Positions 33,383 to 45,909 of a stretch of 64,000 nucleotides of DNA are shown here, one piece after another. Under the pieces are notes generated by a model, which saw only the letters and a list, made by a program, of their open reading frames with translations, had not been told where the DNA came from and did no database searches. The position numbers and the translations under genes were made by a program. Position 1 is the stretch's first letter; the number at the start of each line of letters is the position of its first letter. Origin of the DNA: Rotaria sordida (taxonomy: Eukaryota; Rotifera; Eurotatoria; Philodinida; Philodinidae); NCBI GenBank assembly GCA_905250125.1, contig CAJNOL010000078.1:233463-297462 (forward strand), given 5' to 3'.

Positions 33383-33449
33383 TAATCTTTTTTTTTTCTA
33401 TTTAATTTCTTAAAATAATAATAATAATAATAGAGCGTTGTTTTTTTAG

Positions 33450-36400
33450 ATGGAAATAACTCGTAGAATATATTTTATTGTCTTGGGACTTATATTAACA
33501 ATGTTAATTGATTTATATTTAAGTTCATCAAAAAATGTACTTATTTTCTTAGCATTTATTCGCATACTAGGAATATTTATTGCATTTTTTTATCGAATTA
33601 TTTATGATAACTATGATAAAAATATTGATTATAATACAACAAAAACATTTTGGAGTCCATTTAAAAATATATTTGTCATTATTGCAGCTATAGAACAAGC
33701 ATTTATTATGTATTATATAAAATTTTCATATGATCTTCAATCAATATTATATATAATTGAACAAGTATCAATGCCACTTTTTGTTTATCTATGGATTCGA
33801 CGTATAGAAAAAGAAGATTTTAGTGTTTTACAATATATTTGGTTTGAGGTATTTGATTCGACAAATGATCGTGGTTAGTATTGTATTTTTTTGAAAATTC
33901 TTTGTATAAGTTTTTATCAAGGGAAAATGTTAAATACCTAATGTACCTTTTTTGTTTTACAGCTTAATCTAAAATAAAACTAACATCGATCATTTAAATG
34001 TAAGTGTTATTAGATGAATGTGCATATGCATGAATAAAATTTTTTATTTTTATTTTAAATTGTGATAATGATATGAATTATTTTCATATGTTTTAAAAGA
34101 GAAATGAAAATCAAAGGAATTTATAAAGTTAGAAAGAGTACGACAAAAAAAAACGTAAAGAAAATTATCCTTATGTTTTAAGAAATAGAAATAAAGTTTT
34201 ACAAATACAGAAGCTAGAATAAGGAAGAAAGGATATTATTTTTGAACGAAGTTTTTTAGTTGATAAAATCACTTTTGAACTGAGACTATGTGCATCATAT
34301 AGATTTTATTGAGCTATGAATAATATGAGAAAAATTCGAATACTTAGTTAATTGCTGCGGATATAAAGTACTTTTTTAAGATAAATATCGCGGTTCCCCT
34401 CAGGGACACCAGAAAAATTGATTTTTGAAATTCCGAATTGAAACTTTACACAGAGACAGACCTTAATGAAGATAGTTTATTGTGAAAGTTTCAGATCTTT
34501 TCATTGCGCCTATCCTAAGATACGACGATAGTAAAAGCACTCCTTTCATATCGTCCATGAACACAGTGAAATTTGATTTCATGATATGAGCAAATCACAA
34601 TATCTGAAAGTTTCATAATAAATTATTTTCATTAAGACCTACTTCTGTGCAAAGTTTGAAGCTGAAATTCTAAAACCAGTTTGTTTTAGTGTTCCTGAGG
34701 GGAACCACGCCATTCATTTTTTAAAAAATCGTATGTCCACAGCAGTTAACTAAGAGTTCGAATTCTTCTAAGATTGTTCAAGGAGTCAGGATGGTCGTAA
34801 GAGTATTTTATGGAGATGGAACGAATAGTCGCTGCACACCGTAATCGAGAAAATACTATTATCAGTGAAATAACATTTCTCAGTCTTTTAATCAGAGATT
34901 TAATAACAATTTGACATTTGTCACGAACTCTGTACTAATTCAAATAAAATAAAAAAAGAGTTTAAATATTTACTAGATTTCGTTTCGACATATTGTAAAA
35001 TAAATTTTTTCGAACTTGATGGAAAATAAAATTATCGAAATCGAATAACATAGTTGTATAGACATTATGAAAATGTGAATGTAAGATATGAGAAAGAGAG
35101 ACAAGAAATTAATTTTCATTTGTTGGCGAAAAGATCTTGAAGATACTATCCTTTCAATTGAGAATATATGTTTTATCTTATGCTAAAAATAAAAATCCTT
35201 CTATTTTAATATCTGATTAGATTCAATTTGAGGCTGCTACAATGTATAATTTATAACTACTCAATCGAAGTATTGATCAATTGCTTTCTTTAAAGAAAGA
35301 ATTTTATTTTTTGTTTACATTTTTATTGAAATAAAAGATTGCATGCTTTAAACAATATGTATATATATATATATGAAGTTCAATATTCTTTTCAAGATGA
35401 TAAACTCAAAAATTTAATTAACTATTGTATGTTGTTTTTGTATAGATCTTCAATCAAAACGTAAAGATGAACTTCTTGTACTTAAACGTCTTTTTCGATA
35501 TAGTCTATCTGATTGGAAAATAATTACATTTGGAACAATATTTTTATTAGGCGCAGCTTTATGCACGTATACTATTCAATATTTATTTATTTGATAAAAA
35601 AAAACCAACAGATGTTCTTATTTTTTTTAGCTGAAGTTTTCGTACCATTGTATACCGGAAGACTTTTATCAAGTGTTGCATTTAAAGAAGCATGGTCACA
35701 ATTTCGATATAATTTAATTATGTTTATTGTAGTAAATTTTGCTGGGTATAAATAAAAATTTAATAAATAGATTAAAAAAAAATGAAGAATTCTTTTTTTG
35801 TTTTTGTTTTATATTTCAGTGGTTTTCTTGGTGGATTTCGTATGGGAATTTTTTCTCTATGTATTTCACGTCTTAGTATACGTTTACGAACAAAATTATT
35901 TCAATCATATTTACAACAAGAAATTGGTTTTTTTGATACACATGAAAGTGGAAAATTACTTTCACGTCTTAATCATGATACACAAGTAATGAGTTCAACA
36001 GTTGCTAATAATATAGCACAATGTATTGGTGCATTTGTTAGATTTAGTAAGTTTAAAATAGAAAAAATTAAATGAAATTATTTATTTTTTCTTTTTTTTT
36101 TCTTTCTCTAGTTGGTACATTAATCATGATGATTAAATTAAGTCTTCATTTAACAATAGCTTGTCTTATTGGTGCTCCTCTTATATTAATTGTTGCTAAA
36201 ATAAGTGGTAATGCACATAGACGTATATCAGAAAAAGTTCAAGATTTATCAGCTGAAGCATTTGAAATAGCTGAAGAAACAATTCAAACAATACGAACAG
36301 TTCGAAGTTTTGGAAATGAAAATGAAGAATTAAAAAGATTTGAAAATACTCTTCAACAATCATATCAAGTTTCATGGATACAAGCTATTTTAACTTCAGC

Positions 36401-38592
36401 ACAAAAATGGTTTGTTGAAGTAAGTCATCATTCTATGATTTACAAACTTATCTAATCGAATATATTTTAGATCGAAAAATACGATAGAACTTTTTATTTG
36501 GTACCTCGATTTTTTTTCCGAAAATTTCTGTTATCTTCACCTTTGAAAAATATGCTTTTCTTTAGAAAAAACGAGAAATCTTTTTAAAAACGTAAAAGTC
36601 ATTTGTTCGAATTTGATTTTTAATTCTATAATACCTGACAACGAAACATCGTAGTTAGATTACGAACACTTTATTCTATAGAATAGTTTCAACAAAAATT
36701 TAACTTCTGACTTCAAGATGTAGAATAGCCAGGATAAATCCACAAAATACTCACGAGGGGTGTCCCTCAATTGATTAGTTGCTTTTGAGTTGGGAATATG
36801 CACATTGTGTAGACCCAAATGAGTCTTGAATACTCTGAAAAAAAAGGCTTCGAACTCTTAGCTTATTATTGTGTAGATACTTCAAATTTATGGTAGTTTT
36901 TAAATGAATGCCGTAGTCCATTTTAGGAACACTAGGAAAACTGATTTTAGAGTTTTGACTTATTTCTCGTTTACGTCTATCTCTATACAAAGTGTTCAAA
37001 TCGAAATTCGGAAATCAGTTTTCCTGAGATGGGCTACGCCATTGATTGAAAAAATGCTACAAAAATACAATGATCTAAGGGTCCGAACTCTTTTCAGGAT
37101 ATTCATTTCATTGCTCATTAGGATCTACATGATGCACATAGTTCCGATCCAAAAACAATTAATCAGTTGGAAGACTTCCCTCATCAGTCGAATGATATTG
37201 TGAAATTATTATAAATATAATTTTTATGATAAATTATTATTTTTATTTTCATTTTCATTAGTTAGCACAACTTTGTATGAGTATTGTTATGCTTGCTTAT
37301 GGTGCAAAACTTGTACGTGATAATTATATAACGGGACCTGATTTATTAGCATTTATTATTTATGAATTAACACTTGGAGGAATATTAAGTGTAAATATAT
37401 ATAATTTGAAAATAAAAATAAAAGAAAGATTATTATTATTATGAAATATTTGTTTTTAGGATATTTCGCAGATTTATACATCACTTATGACAGCAGCTGG
37501 CGCAAGTCATTCAGTTTTTGATTATCTAGATCGTAAACCAATGCAAAAACCAAGTGGTATTATACAACCACATGAATTACAAGGTGATATTGAATTTGAT
37601 AATGTTTCACTTGTTTATCCAGCAAGACCGGATGAAATTGCTATTCAAGTATTATTGATTAATTTTTATTTAAAAAAAATAAAAACACATCCTTTTTCTT
37701 TTTGTTTTATAAGAATATGTCATTTAAAATAAAATCAGGTCAAACATGTGCTTTTGTTGGACCATCTGGTTCTGGTAATCAAAATTTTTTCATTTTTGAA
37801 TGATATATATTTCATTCTTTTATTATTATTAGGAAAATCAACATGTATTAATTTACTTGAACGTTTTTATGATCCTACTCATGGAAAAATTTTAATTGAT
37901 GGTCGAGAAATTCATGAATATGATCATAAATATCTTCATAAAAAAATAGCTATGGTTGGACAAGAACCAATTTTATTTAATAGATCTATTCAAGAAAATA
38001 TTACTTATGCTAAAGATAATTATGATGAAACAACAATAATTCAAGCAGCACAACAAGTTAATGCACATGGATTTATTAAGGAACTTATTAATGGTTATAA
38101 TACTAAATGTGGACAACGTGGTGGTCATTTATCAGGTTTGAATTATTTTAAATTAGTTGGTTTTTTTTTCTATTTTCAACTTTTTTTGTTTGTCTATTGA
38201 TCATAGGTGGTCAAAAACAACGTGTATCAATTGCTCGAGCTATTATTCGAAAACCAACTATACTTCTTTTAGATGAAGCAACATCAGCATTAGATCCTGT
38301 CAATGAACGATTAGTAGCTATTTTTTTTTTTATAAATGATTTTTAAATATTTTTTTTTGGTTTTTTTGAATAGATTCAAGATTCATTATTTTATAAAAGA
38401 GACAGCCAAGAACCTCGAACTGTTCTTATATCAGCACATCGATTAAGTACAATAGAACGATGTGATAAAATATTTGTTATACATAAAGGTCATTTAATTG
38501 AACAAGGTACACATGATGAATTAATGACAATTGAAAATGGAATTTATCGTGAACTTGTTCGACGACAAAGAATGAATATTGATGATGATTAA
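33450..38592 (+). CDS. ABCB9: ABCB9 (TAPL)-like half ABC transporter
   Basis: About 11 exons, roughly 735 aa (human ABCB9 766). An N-terminal TMD0 of about four membrane segments (exon 33450-33873) is followed by the ABC membrane domain ([43 protein letters not shown]). The nucleotide-binding domain has Walker A GPSGSGKST, signature LSGGQKQR, Walker [13 protein letters not shown] and H-loop [27 protein letters not shown] and NAHGFIKEL closely match ABCB9, a homodimeric lysosomal peptide transporter; TAP1/TAP2 are the alternatives. ATG follows a TTTTTTTAG acceptor with no gap, 67 bp after SMPD2. The second intron (35563-35630) needs a GC donor to keep the frame. Introns 1 (33874-35445) and the one at 36421-37260 hold foldback elements. 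Confidence 0.88.
34230..34830. repeat. Foldback element family B, copy 1 (ABCB9-like intron 1)
   Basis: Inner arms from GCGGTTCCCCTCAGGGACAC (about 34391) to the inverse GTTCCTGAGGGGAACCACGC (about 34688-34707) are well preserved. Outer arms (ATTCGAATACTTAGTTAATT at left, TTAACTAAGAGTTCGAAT at right) extend them to at least 34318-34775, and weaker similarity reaches the stated limits. Shares arm sequence with copy 2. Confidence 0.7.
36755..37182. repeat. Foldback element family B, copy 2 (ABCB9-like intron)
   Basis: Ends GAGGG...CCCTC. Arms of about 200 bp each: GATTAGTTGCTTTTGAGTTG, CGAACTCTTAGCTTATTATT and GGAACACTAGGAAAACTGAT on the left are inverted at the right as TCAGTTTTCCTGAGATGGGC, GGTCCGAACTC and CCAAAAACAATTAATC. 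Arm order agrees with copy 1. Confidence 0.7.
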
Positions 38593-38879
38593 ATGCTTTT
38601 TACTTTTATCTATACTTTTTTTATTCAAGCATTTGTTTATTGTTTGTTTTAATATGATGCACTTAATATATTTAAAATATTTACGCAGATTATTTCATTT
38701 AAAGAAAATTGTTCTTTCATTTTTTGCAATTGAAATAAACAAATCAAAATTTTTCTTTATAAATATTTTTTCAATATTCTTTTACAATGAATATGATACA
38801 AACAATAAGAATAAATCAAAGATTCGTGTTGTCTATGAAATAAGAGGTGAAATGAAAGAAATCACAATAAAAAACTTAA

Positions 38880-38974
38880 ATTCTTTTCGAATTTTTACTA
38901 GAACATCATGTAGTATCTATAGGAAAAAAATGATTGAAATCGGAAAGGGACAGCTGAAGAAATTCCCTCGTTAG
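38880..38974. repeat. Single arm of foldback family A
   Basis: The reverse complement begins CTAACGAGGGAATTTCTTCA and continues through GCTGTCCCTTTCCGATTTCA, matching the ends of the copies at 3486 and 10803. The opposite arm is not seen nearby, so it is a solo or truncated copy about 290 bp after the ABCB9-like stop. Confidence 0.7.
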
Positions 38975-41900
38975 GTCAATATCACATTTTTTTAGAGAAG
39001 TTCCCGCTCTACAAAACGACCGACTCTGATAATTTTTAACGTGTGCGAAACCGGACTTATAAAATAAGCAAAAATCTGTCGGCTCATCATTAAAAACTAA
39101 TTTTCAGGTCTTTATAGAAATTTCTACACTACTCTTGAACAAAAATAGACACAATATTTCTAATCCCATGTCCAAATTCTGATTGTGACCTATAGCTTTT
39201 GGGTTGTCTAAAATGCTTTTCAGCAGACCAAAAGTGAGCAAACATCTTGTCAAAACTTTCCAATCACCCATTATGGTTAGACTTTTTCTGACGCGTTTGA
39301 TTGTTGAAAGTGAATCTTGAAAATGTTTAAAAATTTTTTCTGGAGGGAAAAACCTCAAATGGAACTTCTTCGAGATATGCTAGGAAATTTTATCGAATAT
39401 ATTGAAAGATACAGAAAATAGTTCGCTACCAAACGGTATATTTGAATAAAAATTTTTTGCAAATTGTTGACGCGCAATAAAGTCTATCGCAAGAAAAATG
39501 GCTTTTTTTTTATTTCCACTTTTCTAGTGCAAAACAATTCTCCGTCACAACTCTGCCATTTTTGAGTTGATTAACCAAAACTCTCCATTATTGCATCATC
39601 TTGAAGAATAGAGATAGTTTTCAAGTACTATATATTTACAGAACTTATTTGATATCTATAGGAAGACGAATTCTCTTTGAAAAAATAAGATTTTTGTCTT
39701 TCCAGAACATTCTCTCAAGTCCTATTAAGATTTACTTATAGCTCAATAGTCACAGAAAAATTTTAAACATATATTCTGATTCTAATACATTACATCTCAC
39801 TCTTTTCCAATGAATTTAAAGACATAAAAACATATTCAAATATTTTACCTAGAAACTTTGGACTCACCTCTTCTTATCAGTAGAAGAAATACGAACATTT
39901 ATTAATATTAAAGCGTTATATTTCAGCTATGTCTTATTAAAAAAAAACCTATTAGTGCAAACTCAATGGGTTGAAAATATGAAACATGATGTAGCTGTCG
40001 TTGTTAATCTCATGGAGCGTTTTATTCTATCCATATTGGAACACATTTCTTCATCATCCTTCTACTTGATCCTCCACAAAATGCAGTAAGTAACACCTTA
40101 TTGATATACAACGTCTGTCATAACTTATGACGCAGGGAGAAGAGTATTATTAAAGTGTCTGTCGAGGATTCAAATTTCCACTTCTATACTTCAGCACTAC
40201 TGTTAAATTGTGTTTCACAAAAGTCTGTCCTTAAGAAACTCTAATTATTCATGATATACAATTAAAGATAATTTTTAATTCGAATCTGCATCATATGAAA
40301 TGGTTTCGTAATAAATAGAATAGATGCCTACTATATAAAAATACAATGTTAAACTTTCAATTGTCCTTTTATATGAGCTTCATTGGCATATTAATAGAAT
40401 ATAAGACCTACAGAATCTCATCTTATGAATTATATGAGAAATACATTATTAAGTAAATATTTACACTAACTATACCTTAGATAACTATAATACAATATTA
40501 TTGAACTTCATTATTGATTCGTGTGTTGTTGAAATCAATTTATTTACTAAAAGTTTTATTATAACATTAAAATAGTAAAAATTTTACATAGTTTTAGAAT
40601 CTTTAAACATTACAACAATATCGATTGAAATTTTAAGAGTTTTATGAATAATCATAGTCAAGTAAATATTGTTATTGAAATTAATAACAATGATCGACAA
40701 TAGACTGAAATCATTGCTTAAAGTATTTGTAATTGACTGATGAATTCTCTATTGTTTTTCATATTCAAACAAAATAAAATATATTAAATATTGCGCACAT
40801 ATAAATAAAAACACGAGTTTCTTATTTACAATGTCATCGTTAAAAATACGAATGACTAATGGGTAAGGAGAAAGATTACATGCCAATACCATAGATCATT
40901 AATCTAGTAAATGTCCCATTACTATATCGAAGTCATATACCAGATTTAGTCATAGTAATAATTAGTCAGTATGTCGTTGTTGAGATCAACCATGGTTAAA
41001 ATGAATGAATTAGAATTATTGTTACTAAAAATCGTAATTTTAGTAGTAAAACCTCATTATCATATTTAAGTTAGATAAAATGCATATTTGTTTATGATAA
41101 AAATCGTTTCTGTTGTCGTTATTAAAATCACCAATAGCGAAAATATTTATTTAGAATTATTACCAGTGGAAAACGTCAATTGATTGTTTTTGAACATCGA
41201 TTTTCATGAAGACATATTGAATATTGATTTAAACGATGTACACATACAAGCATACCGTCAGTCTACAATTCAAATAATAACAAGAAATGATCAATTGATA
41301 TTCTTTCAATCATTTTGAGATTTACAAATATAATGAGCTTAATATGAATAGATTCAACTTTTACTTGATATGTTTTCTCTCAAATTTATACAATCTAATA
41401 ATCATTTATTTATGTCTGTATGTTGATTTATTGAAAATTTGATAAAAGAAAATATAATTAAACTAATATTTGATTTTGATAAAAAATTCTATTGTAGAAT
41501 TAATATCATTTTTTGAATATTTACTTAAAAATATTTGTGTACTATATTAGTAACTAAAATCTAGAAATTTAATTTTAAAATAACAATAGAAATATAAAAC
41601 AAGAAAATTAAATTTTTTAAATTTAGTTTGTAAATATTTAAAGTTAGATACAAACTAATCAATTGATTGAATGAAAAATTTTAATCGATTTTCAATAATA
41701 GAGAACAATATAAAGGACACCACATGTTTTCATATGATTTCTTCCAAGATTTTAAATAAATAAAATGAAAAAGAAACATAACCATTTCCTTTTTTTCTTT
41801 TCTATAACATGACTAGACTCCTTAACCTTTAAGTATATGTTGAAGATTATGTACTAAATACAAGCTGTGACATCGGCATATGTCTATAATTGACTGAATC

Positions 41901-44353
41901 GGAATTTTTATAATTCCGGTTCATGCAGTCATAGCGGAAATACGTTATTACTCAGTCGTATACACAGAGATTGCATTGTAACTAAGATAACAACAATGTT
42001 CCCAGATAAATATAATATAATTGACTCTTCATAAGAAAACTTAATAATGAAATTATTATTACATATGTCCAGCTATTTTACGTAATATAGTGAATTGACA
42101 CAGGCGTATTCTTATCTAAGTTTAATATATCGTTATGCCTAACGGTTTATACTTTTTTTCTATAGCTTCACCGGAAGTAATGAACCAAATAAATTAATAA
42201 AAAAAATATTATATAATTAAATTCACTAGAAATTTACTTTGTCATATTAAGTATGATAGTAATTCTATGTATTATCATAGAATGATTTTTTTAAAAAATT
42301 CTTAGTTACTATAAAATTTCAACGTACAAAGAAAAGTTATTTTGACATAAATATTTTTTATACTTACATTGTTTCTATAAAATCATATAGTATGCCTGTA
42401 TACATGTATACCTTTTTCTGAATAATTGATCACGATTCTATCATAACTTTCGTTTTTTTTTATGCATGAATGTTTCTTTTCAAATAAGTTATTATATGCA
42501 TATAAAAAATATTTGATACAATCACAAATAAAAAAAATACCGAAAAAATGTCATAAAACTAGTGCTGTCAAAATTGTCATTATAGAGCGAAATAACTTAT
42601 CATCACTTTCCTTTTCTTTCTTTATGTAAAAAATGTTTAATTTAGTAAATATTTCCTTTCGCTAGCTATAAATGTATCAATAGATGAAAGAAAGAAAAAA
42701 AGTCGAGAAAGAAAAAAACTAAAATTCGACATGTATGGACAATAATTTTTTTTCGTTGAATAAAACAATGTAAATATTCAAGACTATTGAATATTATATT
42801 TTCATCTGTATGGTAATAACTCATAAAATGTTACAGATCTGATAAATAACTAAAAGAATAAAATTTAAAATCAATTTCATATTAACTAAAACCTCAGAAT
42901 GAAAGGTCATAACCTTCTTTTATGAATATTCATATCGATCCTTCAAAGGAGATCTTCTATTTCGGGCTAGTTTTTTTTTGCAAACATTTACCTAGAAAAC
43001 CAAGAGTTTTTGAAAAATTATTCAAATAGGTATCTTTAGCAAATACATATCAGAAAACTAAATGTTTGCTAAGAAAAAACCAAGAATATAAATTTTTCAA
43101 AAAAATGATATTTTACTCAAAAATTGAGTTTTTAACTACTAAAATTCATGATCTTCTATTACGCTTTGTGAAATTGTTCTTATGAGTTAGCTCATAATCA
43201 AGATAGTCTATTATCCTGGGAAGTTACATGGAAAACAAATAACTATTTAACTTTAATTTAATATATTATTTCAAAATCTAATAAAAGATTCGGTATCTAT
43301 GATAAAAACAAGCATGTCTTTTTCTAATAGAGTGCATATGTTATTAATAAATCTTAGTTCTTGTTATTTACGCTTAGAATCATACTCAATTTCGACATGT
43401 AGATTATCAATGAATTGAACATTGCCTTTTTTACTGATTTATTTCTAAATGAATAGATAAGTTATTGAAAAAGGAAATTAATCTTTTTGTCTACATGCTT
43501 CTACTTAGTATAAGAATTTAATCTGATGATTCTAAAAATAAATATACATTGTTGTTTTTGTTATTGGCATAGTTTAAGCAAGATGAATATTTTCTTCTTT
43601 TTTTTTTTTGGAATTTATTTATCAAAATATTCGATCAAATTGTTTTCTTAATTCAAAATATTGTTTATGATTCTCAAAACATGACAAGTTGTTTTTCGCT
43701 TAATAAAATACGACGAAAAAAACTCTTCAATGCATTCCGTTTTAAAACTCATAGAAAGCTTTTTTTTTTTTATTATGTTTATCAATCTCGACTTCATACA
43801 GGTAATAAAATGAAATTTTAAATACGAAATAGATCATATGAGTTTATTTTGCACATATTTGATATACGTGCATTTAAATAATGATCTCATTTGATAAGTG
43901 TCACGTGAAATGTAGCGTATATATGTTATGTGAATGAATAAATAATTATTTATATTTCATTAGCTTTAGAAGTAATACTCATACTAAACTTTAATTAATA
44001 GACATTTTATAAAGGAAAGAAAACAAAAATTTTTTATAAATGCATTAAAATTTTCATCGATGAATTTATAAAGATGTTTTTCTTTTTTTTTTTGTTTTTT
44101 ATTTTCAAAATCAATAAATAATAAATAGAAAAAAAAAGCAAACCGTTATTCAATAATATTAACATTCGTTCAGTTTTTTGTTTTTTTTTTTTTGCTTATT
44201 CAAATACGAGAAAATAAGTTATTACTGATAATACAGTCATTTTCTGTTTTTTTTTTGGTTCTTTATCGATTTTTCTTTCTTCTTTTTCTTATCTTATTTC
44301 TGCGTACGTTTTTCATTAATATAATTATCAGTACCATATATACAAACATAACA

Positions 44354-44617
44354 ATGAATGTCATAGAAAAAGATAAATCTATAGATCTAGTTCTCTGTTC
44401 ATTTAACAAAACATCAATTGAAGATGAAAAGTTTGAAAAAGATAATCAAAATTCTATGATATACAACAAGAAAAAAAGAAAAAAACCTAGCGATATAGCC
44501 AAACATTTACAAGAACGAGTAAGAAACATTTTATTCTCTTCCAATTGTAATACTCGTACAACCATTCATGTTAGTGCACTCTCTCTCTTTCGCCTAAACT
44601 CTAAAGAACAACCATAA
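44354..44617 (+). CDS. Possible isolated exon or small gene, unknown
   Basis: An 87-aa ORF from ATG at 44354. The part up to KKKRKKPSDIAKHLQER has protein-like composition and ends exactly at a good donor (GTAAGA), while the continuation looks like intron. It may therefore be a first coding exon whose partners I could not find, or chance. A TTATCAG acceptor-like site lies about 20 nt upstream. No family recognised. Confidence 0.3.
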   Translation: MNVIEKDKSIDLVLCSFNKTSIEDEKFEKDNQNSMIYNKKKRKKPSDIAKHLQERVRNILFSSNCNTRTTIHVSALSLFRLNSKEQP

Positions 44618-45685
44618 CCGGAGAGGAAAAAAAGAAAAAGAAAGAAAGAGAGAGAGAAAAAAAAATAGTATTTTGACAAACAACAGTAGACTCATACTTG
44701 CCCTCATGTTACGTTACTATCAAACTAGTACAAACGTCTGATGCATTTCTTTTTTTCTAGTGAATCCTATTCATATATTACTATGAACGATAGATTACTA
44801 GTCTTCTTAAGAATGACAACATGTTTCGTCATATATAAGTAGACAATGGAAAAAAACAAAAAGCTAACAATTTTTCAACGAATCGAAACAATGAACATAT
44901 GATAACTATATTATTAATACTAAATTAATATCATTAACAATATCTATCTATTCAATTCCTTTTTTTCCTGACATTTACAAATAAGGAAAAAAACATAAAT
45001 TGTAAGTGTGCACTAACGATTTGAATGTGTCATAGAATGAATGTATAAGAGAAAGTAAAACGTTACAGAAAAAAGGATAAATATTCTAAAAAGTGTATTA
45101 TATTAAGTACAAGAACAAAATACAATCTAAAATAGTTCAGTTCATTTCTCTTCTGATTATATTCAAAAAATAAAAATATAATTATTATATTTGATTTTTC
45201 TTTTTAATAGTTCGATATTAACCATTAAAAATCAATACTGATACAGTATTATAGATTAGGAAAAATAATTATCAAAGGTTACTGCGAAATATATTATTTA
45301 CCTACCAATTGCCATGGGACTGAGTTAGATTTTTTTTTTTAAAGGATTTTTTCGCTTTGATCATAAGTAGTTTACACTCGAAAGTATTTTTTTAATACAT
45401 CAAGAGAAAAAAAACCAGACATTTTTCTTTTTTTTTTGTTTTTACTGTCGATGAATATGTAGTATAGTTGATTATATTTAATACATTTCTTTTTCTCTAG
45501 TTAGTCAATAACCAATGTAAGACTAATTTCATTTTTTTTAATTAATAAATTTATTCCATTAAAAATATATATATAGATATGTCTATACAATATTGTTCGA
45601 ACATATTTATATATATTATTTAACTATTTATTTATTTATTTATTTTTTCCTTTGTTTTTCTTTTAGTGAGTGTGAAATTAATCGA

Positions 45686-45909
45686 CTAGGGCTGTTTTCT
45701 TCTTTTTTCTTCTTCAAATTGAGTATCGGTAGTAATTAAATCGTCGATTGGAGACCATCCGTTGTAAAACATTGGAATATGAGAACTCCTTAGATTCTAT
45801 AAGACAAAAGAAAAAAATGAAAATAATTTCGCTTCCGATATGTATTTTGCTGTTTTTTTTTTTGTTTGAACATATCAAAATTACTTTATGAACAGCACCA
45901 ACATACGAT
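45686..45909 (-). CDS. Possible 3' end of a minus-strand gene (two small exons)
   Basis: On the minus strand, 45686-45796 opens after a CTTATAG acceptor and encodes SSHIPMFYNGWSPIDDLITT, then a charged tail EEEKRRKQP and TAG (45686-45688). A 25-nt segment, 45895-45909 extended to 45885, is bounded by TTATAG and GTAATT and joins in frame to give SYVGAVHKNLRSSHIPMF. The reading is convincingly protein-like, but I find no further upstream exon and recognise no family. Confidence 0.33.

Noticed and set aside
36904..37203. 99-codon ORF in an ABCB9-like intron
   Set aside because: Entirely within a foldback element and its arm; not coding.
39104..39358. 84-codon minus-strand ORF after the ABCB9-like gene
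   Set aside because: No recognisable domain, no splice partners and no family; left as unassigned intergenic sequence.
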